Below the pieces are notes generated by a model. The model was not told where the DNA came from. It was given only the letters and a program-made list of their open reading frames with translations, and did no database searches. A stretch of 64,000 nt of DNA from Psychrobacter raelei (GTDB lineage: Bacteria > Pseudomonadota > Gammaproteobacteria > Pseudomonadales > Moraxellaceae), in the NCBI RefSeq assembly GCF_022631235.3, contig NZ_CP093310.2, positions 372,001 through 436,000 on the forward strand, written 5' to 3'. The translations under genes and the position numbers were made by a program. Shown piece by piece: positions 63,038 to 64,000 of this stretch (its first letter is position 1; each line of letters opens with the position of its first letter).

Positions 63038-64000
63038 ATGATTACTGAACATCTCGTTGATATATCCCGCTTGCAATTTGCGGTAACAGCGCTTTACCAC
63101 TTTTTATTTGTTCCGTTAACCTTGGGTATGGTTTGGATTCTGGTGATTATGGAGTCCGTCTATGTCACAACCGGTAATCCAATCTGGAAGGACATGACCA
63201 AATACTGGGGAAAGCTCTTTGGTATTAACTTCGCTTTAGGGGTGACCACAGGGATTACCATGGAGTTCCAGTTCGGGACCAACTGGGCCTATTATTCTCA
63301 TTACGTTGGGGACATCTTCGGTGCGCCACTGGCCATTGAGGGTCTTATGGCCTTCTTCTTAGAATCTACCATGGTGGGCCTATTCTTCTTCGGTTGGGAT
63401 AGACTCTCGCGCGCTCAGCATTTGATTGTCACTATGCTAATGGCGCTTGGTACCAACTTGTCTGCGCTGTGGATCTTGATTGCCAACGGCTGGATGCAAA
63501 GCCCTGTAGGCGCATCATTTAGCTACGAAACCATGCGTATGGAGATGGACAGCTTCGCAACCATCTTATTTAACCCTGATGCCCAAAACAAATTCGTACA
63601 TACGGTATCAGCCGGTTATGTCACCGCCTCTATGTTCGTTTTATCCATCTCAGCTTTATACCTACTACGCAAACGTGACGTGCCTTTTGCCAAGCGTAGC
63701 TTTCAGGTAGCCTCAGCCTTTGGTATGGCTTCAATCTTAAGTGTTATCGTGTTGGGTGATGAATCAGGCTACTCTATTGGCGCCGCTCAGCAAACCAAGA
63801 TGGCGACCATTGAAGCCATGTGGCACACCGAGCCTGCCCCTGCGTCCTTTAACCTGATTGCAGGTATTAATGAAAAAGAGCAAAAAAACGATTGGCAAAT
63901 CCAAATTCCTTATGCGATGGGCATTATCGGTACGCGATCTTTAGATAAAGAAATCCCAGGTATTCATGAGATTAAAGAGGTCAACCGAGGCCGCATTATG
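63038..64000 (+). CDS. cydA: Cytochrome bd ubiquinol oxidase subunit I, 5' part
   Basis: Membrane quinol oxidase subunit carrying haems b558, b595 and d. The gene is cut by the window end; 321 codons are visible. It opens [22 protein letters not shown], with the axial His21 in [45 protein letters not shown] follows, with the conserved Glu of the haem site, then [20 protein letters not shown]. It has strong identity with the CydA core from memory. AGGAGG precedes the ATG at 63038. The divergent cydDC supports the role. A cydB gene is expected beyond the window end. Confidence 0.96.
   Translation, partial: MITEHLVDISRLQFAVTALYHFLFVPLTLGMVWILVIMESVYVTTGNPIWKDMTKYWGKLFGINFALGVTTGITMEFQFGTNWAYYSHYVGDIFGAPLAIEGLMAFFLESTMVGLFFFGWDRLSRAQHLIVTMLMALGTNLSALWILIANGWMQSPVGASFSYETMRMEMDSFATILFNPDAQNKFVHTVSAGYVTASMFVLSISALYLLRKRDVPFAKRSFQVASAFGMASILSVIVLGDESGYSIGAAQQTKMATIEAMWHTEPAPASFNLIAGINEKEQKNDWQIQIPYAMGIIGTRSLDKEIPGIHEIKEVNRGRIM

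Overview
The window is one chromosomal stretch of a gammaproteobacterium. Gene content, protein style and neighbourhoods point to Moraxellaceae, most likely Psychrobacter. This is an inference from recognised proteins (for example the bacterial TPMT, CmoA/CmoB, the ETF-QO style, the valine-degradation cluster and the tig-clpP-clpX order), not from a database search. Most of it is housekeeping and metabolic sequence, with one IS element and one remarkable non-coding region.

Layout. 0.4-10.7 kb: AGCS amino-acid symporter, ETF-ubiquinone oxidoreductase, a DUF1285 protein, MurI, a small acidic protein, an MltB-type lytic transglycosylase, a hexose-6-phosphate mutarotase, TPMT and MsrA. 10.8-15.6 kb: cmoA-cobU, an AT-rich orphan gene, cmoB, a DUF1176 protein and a DUF2788 membrane protein. 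15.9-18.7 kb: argS and a SPOR-domain protein. 18.8-29.6 kb: an IclR regulator convergent with a valine/isobutyrate catabolic cluster (mmsB, hydroxyisobutyryl-CoA hydrolase, enoyl-CoA hydratase, acyl-CoA dehydrogenase, mmsA), a GntP permease and prpE. Together these run from isobutyryl-CoA to propionyl-CoA. 29.8-36.5 kb: MFS transporter, SDR, clpX, clpP, tig. 36.9-48 kb: rdgB, sodB, DUF72, hemA, rhomboid protease, an OmpA-domain protein, nagZ and the tail-specific protease prc.

48.1-51.3 kb: the highlight. Three homologous non-coding units each carry an 18-bp palindrome matching the GacA box (TGTAAG-N6-CTTACA), a conserved -10-like element 45-46 bp further on, a roughly 290-335-nt transcript region with 7-10 GGA motifs (several in hairpin loops), and a nearly identical intrinsic terminator. 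This is the architecture of the CsrB/RsmX/Y/Z RNAs that sequester CsrA/RsmA. A csbD stress gene and an intact 859-bp IS5-family element lie between copies 1 and 2. The IS sits 32 bp upstream of the csbD start.

51.3-64 kb: a Cpx-like two-component system (kinase and OmpR-type regulator) divergent from a Spy/CpxP-like gene, then ygfZ, yjdM, a DegV-family protein, PPK2, cydDC, and the 5' part of cydA, which runs off the window end. cydDC and cydA are divergent across a 657-bp regulatory region. I saw no tRNA, rRNA or CRISPR array.
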